Origin: Chryseobacterium sp. JAH
Lineage (GTDB): Bacteria > Bacteroidota > Bacteroidia > Flavobacteriales > Weeksellaceae
Length of the DNA stretch: 64,000 nucleotides
Reading direction: 5' to 3'
NCBI RefSeq assembly: GCF_001507335.1
Contig: NZ_LMAH01000010.1
Coordinates: 36,896 to 100,895 of the forward strand
Notes under the pieces: model-generated
Seen by the model: only the letters and a program-made list of their open reading frames with translations
Databases searched by the model: none
Told to the model about the DNA's origin: nothing
Program-made: the position numbers and the translations under genes
In this document: positions 1-7,388 of the stretch, one piece after another
Numbering within the stretch: position 1 is the first letter of the stretch
How the letters are laid out: every line of letters begins with the position of its first letter

Positions 1-6
1 TGGTTA

Positions 7-588
7 ATGGAAACAGGAATACTCATTTTAGCAGCAGGAAATTCCTCAAGACTTGGACAGCCTAAGCAGTTATTGGATTTTAATGGAAAAAGTCTGCTGC
101 GACATGTTGCTGAAGAATCACTGAAAATAACAAAATCTGTTGTAGTTGTTACAGGATCGAATTCAATCGAAATTTCAAAAGAAATTAATGATCTTGAACT
201 TATCATTGCGGAAAATAAAAAATGGAAAGAGGGCATGGGTTCTTCAATCCATATCGGATTAAATCAGCTTTTAAATGCAATTCCAACCATTGAAAACTGT
301 ATTGTTTCAGTTTGCGATCAGCCTTTTATCGAAGCATCGGTTTTCTCTGAATTAATTCAGATGCAGCAAGATTCTCAAAAAGGAATCATCGCTTCAAAAT
401 ACGCAGACACTTTGGGAACACCGGTTTTATTTATCCAAAAATATTTTAAGAATTTATATGATCTTTCCGGACAGGAAGGTGCTAAAAAACTCCTCCAAAA
501 ATTTATAGACGATATCGCTGAAATTAATTTTGAAAAAGGCGCAATAGATATCGACACCCAAAAAGATTACCAACAACTGATTCAATGA
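7..588 (+). CDS. MocA-like molybdenum cofactor nucleotidyltransferase
   Basis: Predicted to transfer a nucleotide, probably CMP, to molybdopterin-bound molybdenum in the cytoplasm. Residues 5-22 carry the NTP-transferase signature LAAGNSSRLGQPKQLL. The LAAG form is typical of MocA, whereas MobA usually has LAGG. At 193 residues it is close to the family length. The enzymes encoded nearby (PaoABC-like, IorAB-like) belong to the xanthine oxidase family, whose bacterial members often use the cytosine dinucleotide form, so the CTP assignment fits but is inferred. The ATG overlaps a TAA at 5-7, so a gene just outside the window probably ends there and is translationally coupled; XdhC would be a usual partner. 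The stop overlaps moeA by ATGA. Confidence 0.8.
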   Translation: METGILILAAGNSSRLGQPKQLLDFNGKSLLRHVAEESLKITKSVVVVTGSNSIEISKEINDLELIIAENKKWKEGMGSSIHIGLNQLLNAIPTIENCIVSVCDQPFIEASVFSELIQMQQDSQKGIIASKYADTLGTPVLFIQKYFKNLYDLSGQEGAKKLLQKFIDDIAEINFEKGAIDIDTQKDYQQLIQ

Positions 589-1769
589 AAATGATTTCCG
601 TCAACGAAGCCAAGCAAATCATCCTACAATCTGCATTAACGAAAAAAAGCAGTATCATTCCGCTGTCAGAAGCTTTTGGATTGGTCACTTCAGAAGATGT
701 AATTGCTTCAACCGACATTCCCAATTTTGCACAGTCGTCGATGGATGGTTATGCTTTAAGATTTGCAGATCATGATCAGCCTATTGCTGTGATTGGTGAA
801 ATGGCTGCAGGCGCATCAATACAACTGGCAATTAGTGGCAACGAAGCTACCAGAATTTTTACCGGAGCGCCTCTGCCTGAAAACGCAGATACCGTGGTAA
901 TGCAGGAAAAAATTCGTTTGGAAAATAAAACGCTGACTGTTGAAGACGAAAATTTATCTGAGGGTCTCAACGTTCGTCCGAAAGGTGCCGAAGTAAAAAA
1001 AGGAGAAGTCGCCATGACAGAAGGAACCTATCTTTCTGCAGCTGCAATCGGATTTCTTGCCGGAATCGGTTGTGCAGAAATTTCAGTTTATACACCTCCC
1101 AAAGTAGCCATTATTCTTACCGGAAACGAACTTCAGGATCCCGGAAATCCATTGGAATTTGGTCAGGTCTACGAAGCTAATTCTTTTCAGTTGAAAGCAG
1201 TTTTAAATCAAACTGGAATTAAAAATATTGAAGTCTTCAGAGCTGAAGACGATCCTAAAGAATTGCATAAGATTCTCGAAAAAGCAATCGAAAACAATGA
1301 TGTTGTCTTACTCAACGGCGGTGTGAGTGTAGGCGATTATGATTTTGTTACTCAGGTGGCAAATACTTGCGGTGTGGAAGAAAAATTTCATAAGATCAAA
1401 CAAAAACCGGGAAAGCCACTTTTCTTTGGGACAAAAGAAAACAACTTGGTTTTCGGACTTCCCGGTAATCCATCTTCATCGTTAACCTGCTTTTACGAAT
1501 ATGTTTTACCGGCGCTCGAAAAAGTGATGGGACTGCCATCAGGTGTTAGTGAGACAACCGCAACCGTAACTCATCATTACCCTAAACCTGTAGGATTGAC
1601 GCATTTTCTGAAAGCATTTTACAACGATGGAAAAGTGACACCGCTTCACGCTCAGGAATCTTTCCGTCTGCATTCTTTTGCACAGGCAAACTGTTTCATT
1701 GTTTTGCCTGAAGAGTCATTGGGATGCAAAGAAAATGATGACGTTATAGTTCATCTCTTACCAAAATAA
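585..1769 (+). CDS. moeA: Molybdopterin molybdotransferase MoeA
   Basis: Inserts molybdate into adenylylated molybdopterin, the last common step of Moco synthesis in the cytoplasm. The 394 residues match the family length. Visible motifs are SSMDGYAL near residue 50, LTGNEL near 182, the GGVSVGDYDF loop near 247 and GLPGNPSSS near 295, all hallmark MoeA elements, with the C-terminal beta-barrel domain after residue 320. The start overlaps the preceding stop by four bases (ATGA), so the two genes are coupled. A second Met at codon 3 is an alternative start. It lies in the same-strand Moco cluster, 35 bp before the exporter gene. Confidence 0.93.
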   Translation: MKMISVNEAKQIILQSALTKKSSIIPLSEAFGLVTSEDVIASTDIPNFAQSSMDGYALRFADHDQPIAVIGEMAAGASIQLAISGNEATRIFTGAPLPENADTVVMQEKIRLENKTLTVEDENLSEGLNVRPKGAEVKKGEVAMTEGTYLSAAAIGFLAGIGCAEISVYTPPKVAIILTGNELQDPGNPLEFGQVYEANSFQLKAVLNQTGIKNIEVFRAEDDPKELHKILEKAIENNDVVLLNGGVSVGDYDFVTQVANTCGVEEKFHKIKQKPGKPLFFGTKENNLVFGLPGNPSSSLTCFYEYVLPALEKVMGLPSGVSETTATVTHHYPKPVGLTHFLKAFYNDGKVTPLHAQESFRLHSFAQANCFIVLPEESLGCKENDDVIVHLLPK

Positions 1770-1804
1770 TATAATTAGAATTTAAAAATCAACGTCTTAA
1801 GCCA

Positions 1805-2539
1805 ATGTATGTAGAAATATTTTATGTTATTCTTTTTTTTGTTGCCTTTCTTTACGCTGCTGTCGGTCATGGTGGTGCCAGTGGATATTTAGCACTCATG
1901 GCTCTTTACGGCGTAGCTCCGGAAGAGATGAAACCGACCGCTTTGGTGCTCAATCTCTTTGTTTCCTTAACGTCTTTCATTCAGTATTACCGTGGCGGAT
2001 ATTTTTCCAGAAAACTTTTTATACCAATTGCAGCAGCTTCGATTCCGCTTGCCTTTATTGGCGGAATGATTACCGTAGAAGAAAATATTTATAAACGAAT
2101 CCTCGGAATATTGCTTTTATTTCCGGTGATTCGATTTTTCTTTTTTAAAAATGTAGACGACAGTGAACTGAAACCTCACAATACGACAATTGCAGTTGTA
2201 ACCGGCGGAGTAGTAGGTTTACTCTCAGGAATGATCGGCATTGGTGGCGGTATTATTCTTTCTCCGATTTTACTTTTGTTGCACTGGACTAATCAGAAAC
2301 AGACCGCAGCAATAAGCGCAGCTTTCATTTTCGTTAATTCGGTGGCAGGGCTAGGTGGAATGGTGACGCAGGGAATATCTTTCACTGGAGATATGGTGAT
2401 GTACATCATGGTTGCTTTCACAGGAGGATTACTAGGCGCTTATTTAGGTTCAAAAAAATTCAATCAAAATGTTTTAAAATATGTCTTGGCGACCGTTTTG
2501 CTGATGGCATCGTATAAATTATTACTCACAAAAGCTTAA
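1805..2539 (+). CDS. TauE/SafE-family sulfite/anion exporter
   Basis: A 244-residue integral membrane protein with about eight hydrophobic segments and two related halves. Each half carries a glycine-rich loop (GHGGASGYLAL near residue 21, GMIGIGGGIILSP near 145), which is the duplicated TauE/SafE (former DUF81) pattern. Known members export sulfite, sulfoacetate or other organosulfur anions. Within a Moco cluster it may move a sulfur anion, or possibly an oxyanion such as molybdate; the substrate cannot be read from the sequence. It is followed two bases later by the secreted sulfite-oxidase-fold protein, which supports coupling. Confidence 0.75.
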   Translation: MYVEIFYVILFFVAFLYAAVGHGGASGYLALMALYGVAPEEMKPTALVLNLFVSLTSFIQYYRGGYFSRKLFIPIAAASIPLAFIGGMITVEENIYKRILGILLLFPVIRFFFFKNVDDSELKPHNTTIAVVTGGVVGLLSGMIGIGGGIILSPILLLLHWTNQKQTAAISAAFIFVNSVAGLGGMVTQGISFTGDMVMYIMVAFTGGLLGAYLGSKKFNQNVLKYVLATVLLMASYKLLLTKA

Positions 2540-2541
2540 CC

Positions 2542-3039
2542 ATGAAGATTCTTTCAATTTTTATTTTATTTTTTGGTTTGACACTCAATGCTCAAGCGAC
2601 TAACTCGGTTTCTGTAACCGGAGATATTGCCAAGCCATTGACCATCAATTTTAATGATCTGAAAAGTTATCATAAACATTCGGTCGACAGTCTGGTGATT
2701 TATAATCACAAAATGGATTACAAAAGCACTCTGAAAAAAATAAAAGGTGTTCTACTAAGAGATGTTTTAACAAAAGTTGATTTTAAAACTGATTCGCCAA
2801 AATTATTGAGTGAATTTTATTTAGTCTGCATCGCCAATGACGGGTATAAAGTTGTTTTTTCATGGAACGAAATTTTCAACAGCGGCAACGGAGATCAGGC
2901 GTTTATTGTAACGGAACTGAATGGATCTGATGTTTCTCAATCAGAAGAAAATATCATATTAATAACGCCGACCGATAAAGCAACAGGAAGAAGATATGTA
3001 AAGAATTTGTCTAAAATTGTAATCCAGCAAGTGAAATAG
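2542..3039 (+). CDS. Secreted small molybdopterin-dependent-oxidoreductase-like protein
   Basis: A 165-residue protein with an N-terminal signal peptide of about 20 residues ending in NAQA. The mature part resembles the stand-alone sulfite-oxidase/YedY-type molybdopterin-binding fold: SVTGDIAKPLTINFNDL at the start, GVLLRDVL in the middle and NDGYKVVFSW before a C-terminal strand region. It is much shorter than a catalytic sulfite oxidase. Its only cysteine in the mature part (in LVCIANDG) is not clearly the molybdenum ligand, so cofactor binding is uncertain. It sits two bases after the TauE-type exporter and two bases before moaD, so it belongs to the Moco operon; a periplasmic sulfur-anion or Mo-related role is inferred. 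Confidence 0.6.
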   Translation: MKILSIFILFFGLTLNAQATNSVSVTGDIAKPLTINFNDLKSYHKHSVDSLVIYNHKMDYKSTLKKIKGVLLRDVLTKVDFKTDSPKLLSEFYLVCIANDGYKVVFSWNEIFNSGNGDQAFIVTELNGSDVSQSEENIILITPTDKATGRRYVKNLSKIVIQQVK

Positions 3040-3041
3040 TT

Positions 3042-3269
3042 ATGGAAATAAAAGTCATCTCATTTGGACAGATAGCGGAAATTACGGGAAGAGAATTCGT
3101 GTCGGAAGCAGGAGATTTAGATTCGTTAAAGTTGTTTTTAATTCAAAAATTTCCCGAACTTTCAGAAAGGAAATTTGCTTTTGCGGTGAATAAAAAATTG
3201 GTGCAGGAAAATATCATCTTAAATCAAAATGATGTAGTGGCTTTGATGCCGCCTTATTCGGGAGGATAA
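3042..3269 (+). CDS. moaD: Molybdopterin synthase sulfur carrier subunit MoaD
   Basis: A 75-residue ubiquitin-fold protein ending in PPYSGG. The C-terminal Gly-Gly becomes adenylylated and then thiocarboxylated, and it donates sulfur to precursor Z inside the MoaD-MoaE molybdopterin synthase. The length is standard for MoaD. It lies immediately before the MoeB-like activating enzyme and one gene before moaE, which places its activator and its partner in order. Confidence 0.92.
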   Translation: MEIKVISFGQIAEITGREFVSEAGDLDSLKLFLIQKFPELSERKFAFAVNKKLVQENIILNQNDVVALMPPYSGG

Positions 3270-3273
3270 TAAT

Positions 3274-4395
3274 ATGGAAAATTACAACGAAAGATACGCC
3301 AGGCATTACGCTTTGTCTGACTTCGGTTTTGAAGGTCAGCAAAAACTTTTGCAGACAAAAGTTCTTGTCATCGGGGCAGGTGGTTTAGGCTGTCCGGTTC
3401 TCCAGTATCTTGCTGCTGCAGGGGTTGGGACCATTGGAATTGTCGAGCAGGACCGAATTTCACTGAGCAATCTTCAGCGTCAGACACTTTATTCTACCGA
3501 TGACGTTGGTAAAATGAAAACTGATGTTGCCTCTTTAAAATTAAAACTTTTAAATCCCGAAATAAACATAAACTCTTATCAGCTTGAGCTGACTTCAGAA
3601 AATGCCTGGGATCTTATTACAGAGTATGAAATTATCGTCGACTGTACCGATAATTTTGCCACACGGTATCTGATCAATGATGCCTGTGTACTTTTAGATA
3701 AGCCTTTGATTTTCGGGGCGATTTATAAATATGAAGGTCAGGTGGCTGTTTTTAATTTAAATTTAAAAAATAATAAAGCTGTAAACTACAGAAATCTTTT
3801 TCCAGATCCACCCAAACCAGATGAAGTGCAGAACTGTAATGAAGTCGGTGTTTTGGGTGTCCTTCCAGGAATAATTGGAATGATGCAGGCGAACGAAGTA
3901 ATTAAATTAATTACAGGTGTCGGTGAAGTTTTAGATGGTAGATTATTGACTTTTAATATGCTCACTTATGAGAATTTCATTATGGATGTTTCAAATGAAA
4001 ATTCAGCCGTACATTTAATTCCTCAGGATAGAAAAGCTTTTGAAGAAACCAATTATGACTTTCTCTGTGGAATTTCAAAAATTAATCTTGAGGATTTAAA
4101 TCCTGATAATTTTATTAAACAAACATTCAATGAAAACACACTGACCATCGACGTACGGGAAGTTGATGAACTCCCGAAGGCAGATTTTAAACATATTCAA
4201 ATTCCCCTTTCGGAATTAAAAAGCAGAGTGTCGGAAATTGAGAAAGAAAAGATTATTTTATTCTGTCAAAGCGGAAAACGAAGTCTGAAAGCAGCAGGTA
4301 TTTTACTGGAACATTTCGGAAATCAGAAAAAAATTAGCCATCTTAAAGGTGGAATCACAGGATTACAGGAAAGAAAAAATGAGCAGAGCAATTAA
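3274..4395 (+). CDS. moeB: MoaD-activating adenylyltransferase MoeB with C-terminal rhodanese domain
   Basis: Adenylylates the MoaD C-terminus and probably also sulfurates it. Residues 1 to about 245 form a ThiF/MoeB E1-like domain with the nucleotide-binding motif GAGGLGCPVLQYLAAAG near residue 35 and DCTDN near 124. Residues about 275-373 are a rhodanese domain with the persulfide cysteine in LFCQSGKRS. This is the MOCS3-like two-domain layout. In the E. coli enzyme two CxxC pairs bind zinc; here I see only single cysteines at the comparable places (NCNEVGVLG and FLCGIS), so the zinc site may be absent. The end overlaps the moaE start by 17 bases. Confidence 0.88.
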   Translation: MENYNERYARHYALSDFGFEGQQKLLQTKVLVIGAGGLGCPVLQYLAAAGVGTIGIVEQDRISLSNLQRQTLYSTDDVGKMKTDVASLKLKLLNPEININSYQLELTSENAWDLITEYEIIVDCTDNFATRYLINDACVLLDKPLIFGAIYKYEGQVAVFNLNLKNNKAVNYRNLFPDPPKPDEVQNCNEVGVLGVLPGIIGMMQANEVIKLITGVGEVLDGRLLTFNMLTYENFIMDVSNENSAVHLIPQDRKAFEETNYDFLCGISKINLEDLNPDNFIKQTFNENTLTIDVREVDELPKADFKHIQIPLSELKSRVSEIEKEKIILFCQSGKRSLKAAGILLEHFGNQKKISHLKGGITGLQERKNEQSN

Positions 4396-4819
4396 AAATA
4401 TATTTACAGAAGGAGCGATCAGTCCGGTTTTTATTTCTGAAAGCATTGCAAAACATGCGACGAAAAAAGACATTGGAGCACACAGTATTTTTCTGGGTCA
4501 AATCAGAGAAGATGTGGTCGACGGCAAAACCGTAGCTGCAATTGAATATACCGCTTACGAGGAAATGGTTTTGGAGAAAATGCACGAAATCAGGGAAGAG
4601 ATTTTTTTGAAATATTATCTGACCTGCATGCATGTTCATCACAGTTTAGGAATTGTTAATGCAGGAGAAATCTGTCTTTTTGTTTTTACTTCTTCAAAAC
4701 ACAGAATTGCAGCAATGGAAGCCTGTAATGAACTTGTAGAACGCATCAAATCAGAGCTTCAGATTTGGGGCAGAGAAATTTTTAACGACGAATCCCACCA
4801 GTGGAAAGTAAATAAATAA
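4379..4819 (+). CDS. moaE: Molybdopterin synthase catalytic subunit MoaE
   Basis: The large subunit of molybdopterin synthase, which converts precursor Z to molybdopterin using thiocarboxylated MoaD. I chose the ATG at 4379 (MSRAIKN, 146 residues) rather than an upstream in-frame ATG at 4349, because it has an AGGA-type ribosome site just before it and gives the normal family length. The conserved core IFLGQIRED...IEYTAYEEM and the HHSLG segment are present. Near the C-terminus, RIKSE keeps the first active-site lysine, while the position of the second E. coli lysine (WKRE) reads WGRE. I believe this change is common in Bacteroidota. Confidence 0.9.
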   Translation: MSRAIKNIFTEGAISPVFISESIAKHATKKDIGAHSIFLGQIREDVVDGKTVAAIEYTAYEEMVLEKMHEIREEIFLKYYLTCMHVHHSLGIVNAGEICLFVFTSSKHRIAAMEACNELVERIKSELQIWGREIFNDESHQWKVNK

Positions 4820-4820
4820 T

Positions 4821-5729
4821 ATGGTTGACATTACACATAAATCATTCACGCTGCGTAAGGCGATAGCGACAGCAACAGTAAAAACTTCTTCAACAGAAAC
4901 CATTTCGGCAATAGAAAACCGCACCGTTCCGAAAGGAGATATTTTTGAATTTTCAAGGGCGTCGGCATTATTTGCGGTTAAAAAAACAAGTGACGTCATT
5001 CCGGATTGTCATCCTTTGCCTATAGAATTTACATCGGTTACTTTTAAAATAAAAGATTTGTCTGTGATTATTTCGGTTGAAGTGCATACCATTTATAAAA
5101 CCGGAGTAGAAGTGGAGGCGATGCACGGCGCATCAGTGGCCGCACTGGTGATGTACGATATGCTGAAACCGATTGACAAACACGTAGAAATTCAGAACAT
5201 CCGCCTATTGGAAAAAAAGGGCGGTAAATCTGACAGCAATAAATTTATAAATTCTGATATAAAAGCGGCTGTGATCGTTTGTTCAGATTCGGCATTTCGT
5301 GGCGAGAAAGAAGATACTTCAGGAAAAGCAATTTGTGCAGGCTTAGAAAAATATCAGATCACAGATGTCAATTATCAGATTATTGAAGATGATTTTAATA
5401 CCATCCAATCCACTTTGATTAATTGTAAAGAAAGTAATGTTGATTTGGTCATTTTCACTGGCGGAACCGGACTTTCAGCCAGAGATGTCACTCCCGAGGC
5501 AGTTGCTCCACTGATCGACCGAGAAATTCCTGGTATTATGGAAACGGCGAGAAGTTACGGACAGCAAAGAATAAAAACCGCAATGCTTTCGAGAGGAGTA
5601 GCAGGTTTTTCAGGTAAGACGCTGGTGCTAACTTTGCCAGGTTCCAAAAAAGCGGTTGAAGAATCTATGGAAGCACTTTTCCCACAGATTCTGCACGTTT
5701 TCCAGTTGAATGATAATCAGATTCATTAA
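4821..5729 (+). CDS. moaCB: Bifunctional MoaC-MogA/MoaB fusion (cPMP synthase and molybdopterin adenylyltransferase)
   Basis: A 302-residue fusion of two Moco steps. Residues 1 to about 135 are MoaC, which makes cyclic pyranopterin monophosphate; the motifs DCHPLPIEF and TGVEVEAMHGASVAAL are clear. Residues about 150-302 are a MogA/MoaB domain that adenylylates molybdopterin; SDSAFRGEKEDTSG, FTGGTGLSARDVTPEA and LPGSKKAV are visible. Fusion ties an early and a late step into one polypeptide. It is the last Moco gene before a strong terminator. moaA, whose product feeds MoaC, is not in the window and is presumably elsewhere. Confidence 0.92.
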   Translation: MVDITHKSFTLRKAIATATVKTSSTETISAIENRTVPKGDIFEFSRASALFAVKKTSDVIPDCHPLPIEFTSVTFKIKDLSVIISVEVHTIYKTGVEVEAMHGASVAALVMYDMLKPIDKHVEIQNIRLLEKKGGKSDSNKFINSDIKAAVIVCSDSAFRGEKEDTSGKAICAGLEKYQITDVNYQIIEDDFNTIQSTLINCKESNVDLVIFTGGTGLSARDVTPEAVAPLIDREIPGIMETARSYGQQRIKTAMLSRGVAGFSGKTLVLTLPGSKKAVEESMEALFPQILHVFQLNDNQIH

Positions 5730-5800
5730 GTCTAATTTAATTTTAATTAAAATTCGGTCTTAAATACATCGATTATAAATTAGCTTTAATACTACCACAT

Positions 5801-5833
5801 GAGCCGTTATGTAGACATAACGGTTCTTTTTTT
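5801..5833 (+). terminator. Rho-independent terminator after the Moco operon
   Basis: An 11-bp stem (5801-5811 with 5816-5826, one G-T pair) with a four-base loop is followed by seven T at 5827-5833. It separates the Moco synthesis genes from the aldehyde oxidoreductase genes, which therefore need their own promoter or read-through. Confidence 0.88.
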
Positions 5834-5865
5834 GTAATAGGTTCACTATACCAAAGCTCAAATTT

Positions 5866-6351
5866 ATGTTAAATAGTGAAAAACAATCCATTACGCTTAA
5901 TGTGAATGGTGAAAATCATCATCTGGAAATTCTGCCATGGGTTTCCCTTCTCGATGCTCTACGGGAAAGAATTCATCTTACCGGAACAAAAAAAGGCTGT
6001 GACCACGGACAGTGTGGCGCCTGTACCGTTTTAATTGACGGGAAACGTGTTTTAAGTTGTCTCAGTCTCGCTGTAATGAAAGAGGGAACAGAAATAACCA
6101 CCGTCGAAGGAATTGCAGAAAATGGAAATTTACATCCTATCCAACAGGCTTTTATTGATCATGATGCCTTTCAGTGCGGGTATTGTACACCGGGGCAAAT
6201 CTGCAGTGCGGTTGGATTACTCAACGAAAATAAAGCCGAGACACGTGAAGAAGTTCAGGACCTGATGAGCGGTAATCTCTGCCGCTGTGGTGCCAACAGA
6301 GGAATTATTAATGCTGTTATGTCAGTAAAACAAGCGATGTCTTATGAATAA
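5866..6351 (+). CDS. Aldehyde oxidoreductase [2Fe-2S] subunit, PaoA/YagT-like
   Basis: The small iron-sulfur subunit of a xanthine-oxidase-family Mo enzyme. The 161 residues hold both [2Fe-2S] sites: the plant-ferredoxin-type set C45, C50, C53 and C65, and the second set C104, C107 (CGYCTPGQ), C139 and C141 (LCRCG). It passes electrons from the Mo centre to FAD. Unlike E. coli PaoA it has no Tat leader, so this complex is predicted to be cytoplasmic. Its end overlaps the FAD subunit gene by eight bases. Confidence 0.9.
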   Translation: MLNSEKQSITLNVNGENHHLEILPWVSLLDALRERIHLTGTKKGCDHGQCGACTVLIDGKRVLSCLSLAVMKEGTEITTVEGIAENGNLHPIQQAFIDHDAFQCGYCTPGQICSAVGLLNENKAETREEVQDLMSGNLCRCGANRGIINAVMSVKQAMSYE

Positions 6352-7363
6352 TTTTGCCTATACAAAAGCCACTGACGTTGAAGATGCAGTTTCTTTCATC
6401 AACGGTCATGATGGCAATAAAATCATTGCCGGCGGTACCAATATTGTAGATCTGATGAAATATTTCGTCATTCAGGCAGATACTTTAGTTGACATCAACC
6501 AAATTTCCGGACTGAGTGATATAAAGGAGATTCCGGATGGAGGAATTAGGATCGGTGCGCTGCTTACCAATGCGGAAACTGCATATCATCCGATTATCGA
6601 ACAGCAATATCCACTTTTGTCAAAAGCAATTTTAGCAGGAGCTTCGGCGCAGATCAGAAATATGGCGACCAATGGTGGTAATTTACTGCAAAGAACAAGA
6701 TGCTATTATTTTTACGATATCAATACGCCTTGCAATAAGCGTGAACCGGGTTCCGGATGTTCTGCGATTACCGGTTACAACAGAATTCATGCAATTTTGG
6801 GACACAGCGAAAACTGTATTGCTGTTTTTCCTTCAGATATGTGTGTAGCGCTCGCTGCTTTGGATGCGGTCATTCACATCTCAGGACCTGAGGGAGAACG
6901 TACATTGGAATTTGCAGATTTCCACAGACTTCCTGGCGATACACCAGAGTTTGATAACAATCTTAAAAATGGCGAACTCATTACAGGAATTGAGCTTCCC
7001 GAAAAAGGCTTTGCCAAAAATTATTCTTATTTAAAATTAAGAGACAGAGCTTCCTATTCTTTTGCTTTGGTTTCCGTTGCGACAGGTTTAACCTTGGAAA
7101 ACGGGAAAATTAAAGAAGCCAGAATTGCTTTAGGCGGTGTTGCTCATAAGCCTTGGCGTGTAAAAGAAGCAGAAGATTTTTTGGTTGACAGAGAAGCGAC
7201 AAGAGAAAATTTTTCGGCCGCAGCTGATATAATTCTGAATGGTGCAGTTGGTTTTGAAAATAACAGTTTTAAAATTGATCTTGCTAAAAAAGCAATCGTA
7301 AGAAACTGCATAATGGCTTTAGACCCTAAATCACAACGTCTTGGCGCAAAACCGTCTTTGTAA
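6344..7363 (+). CDS. Aldehyde oxidoreductase FAD subunit with [4Fe-4S] insert, PaoB/YagS-like
   Basis: The medium subunit, 339 residues. IIAGGTNIVDLMK near residue 30 and ATNGGNLLQRTRC near 110 are the FAD-binding motifs of the CO-dehydrogenase flavoprotein family. An insert with cysteines at 120, 130, 139 and 158 (CNKREPGSGC at its core) matches the extra [4Fe-4S] cluster known from PaoB and 4-hydroxybenzoyl-CoA reductase, which separates it from plain xanthine dehydrogenases. It links the [2Fe-2S] clusters to the final acceptor. Its start overlaps the preceding gene by eight bases, so the genes are coupled. Confidence 0.9.
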   Translation: MNNFAYTKATDVEDAVSFINGHDGNKIIAGGTNIVDLMKYFVIQADTLVDINQISGLSDIKEIPDGGIRIGALLTNAETAYHPIIEQQYPLLSKAILAGASAQIRNMATNGGNLLQRTRCYYFYDINTPCNKREPGSGCSAITGYNRIHAILGHSENCIAVFPSDMCVALAALDAVIHISGPEGERTLEFADFHRLPGDTPEFDNNLKNGELITGIELPEKGFAKNYSYLKLRDRASYSFALVSVATGLTLENGKIKEARIALGGVAHKPWRVKEAEDFLVDREATRENFSAAADIILNGAVGFENNSFKIDLAKKAIVRNCIMALDPKSQRLGAKPSL

Positions 7364-7388
7364 AAATCACTTTCAAATACAATTATTT

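Noticed and set aside
4349..4378. Upstream in-frame ATG for moaE
   Set aside because: It overlaps moeB by 47 bases and adds residues that are not part of MoaE; the ATG at 4379 has a ribosome site and gives the usual length.
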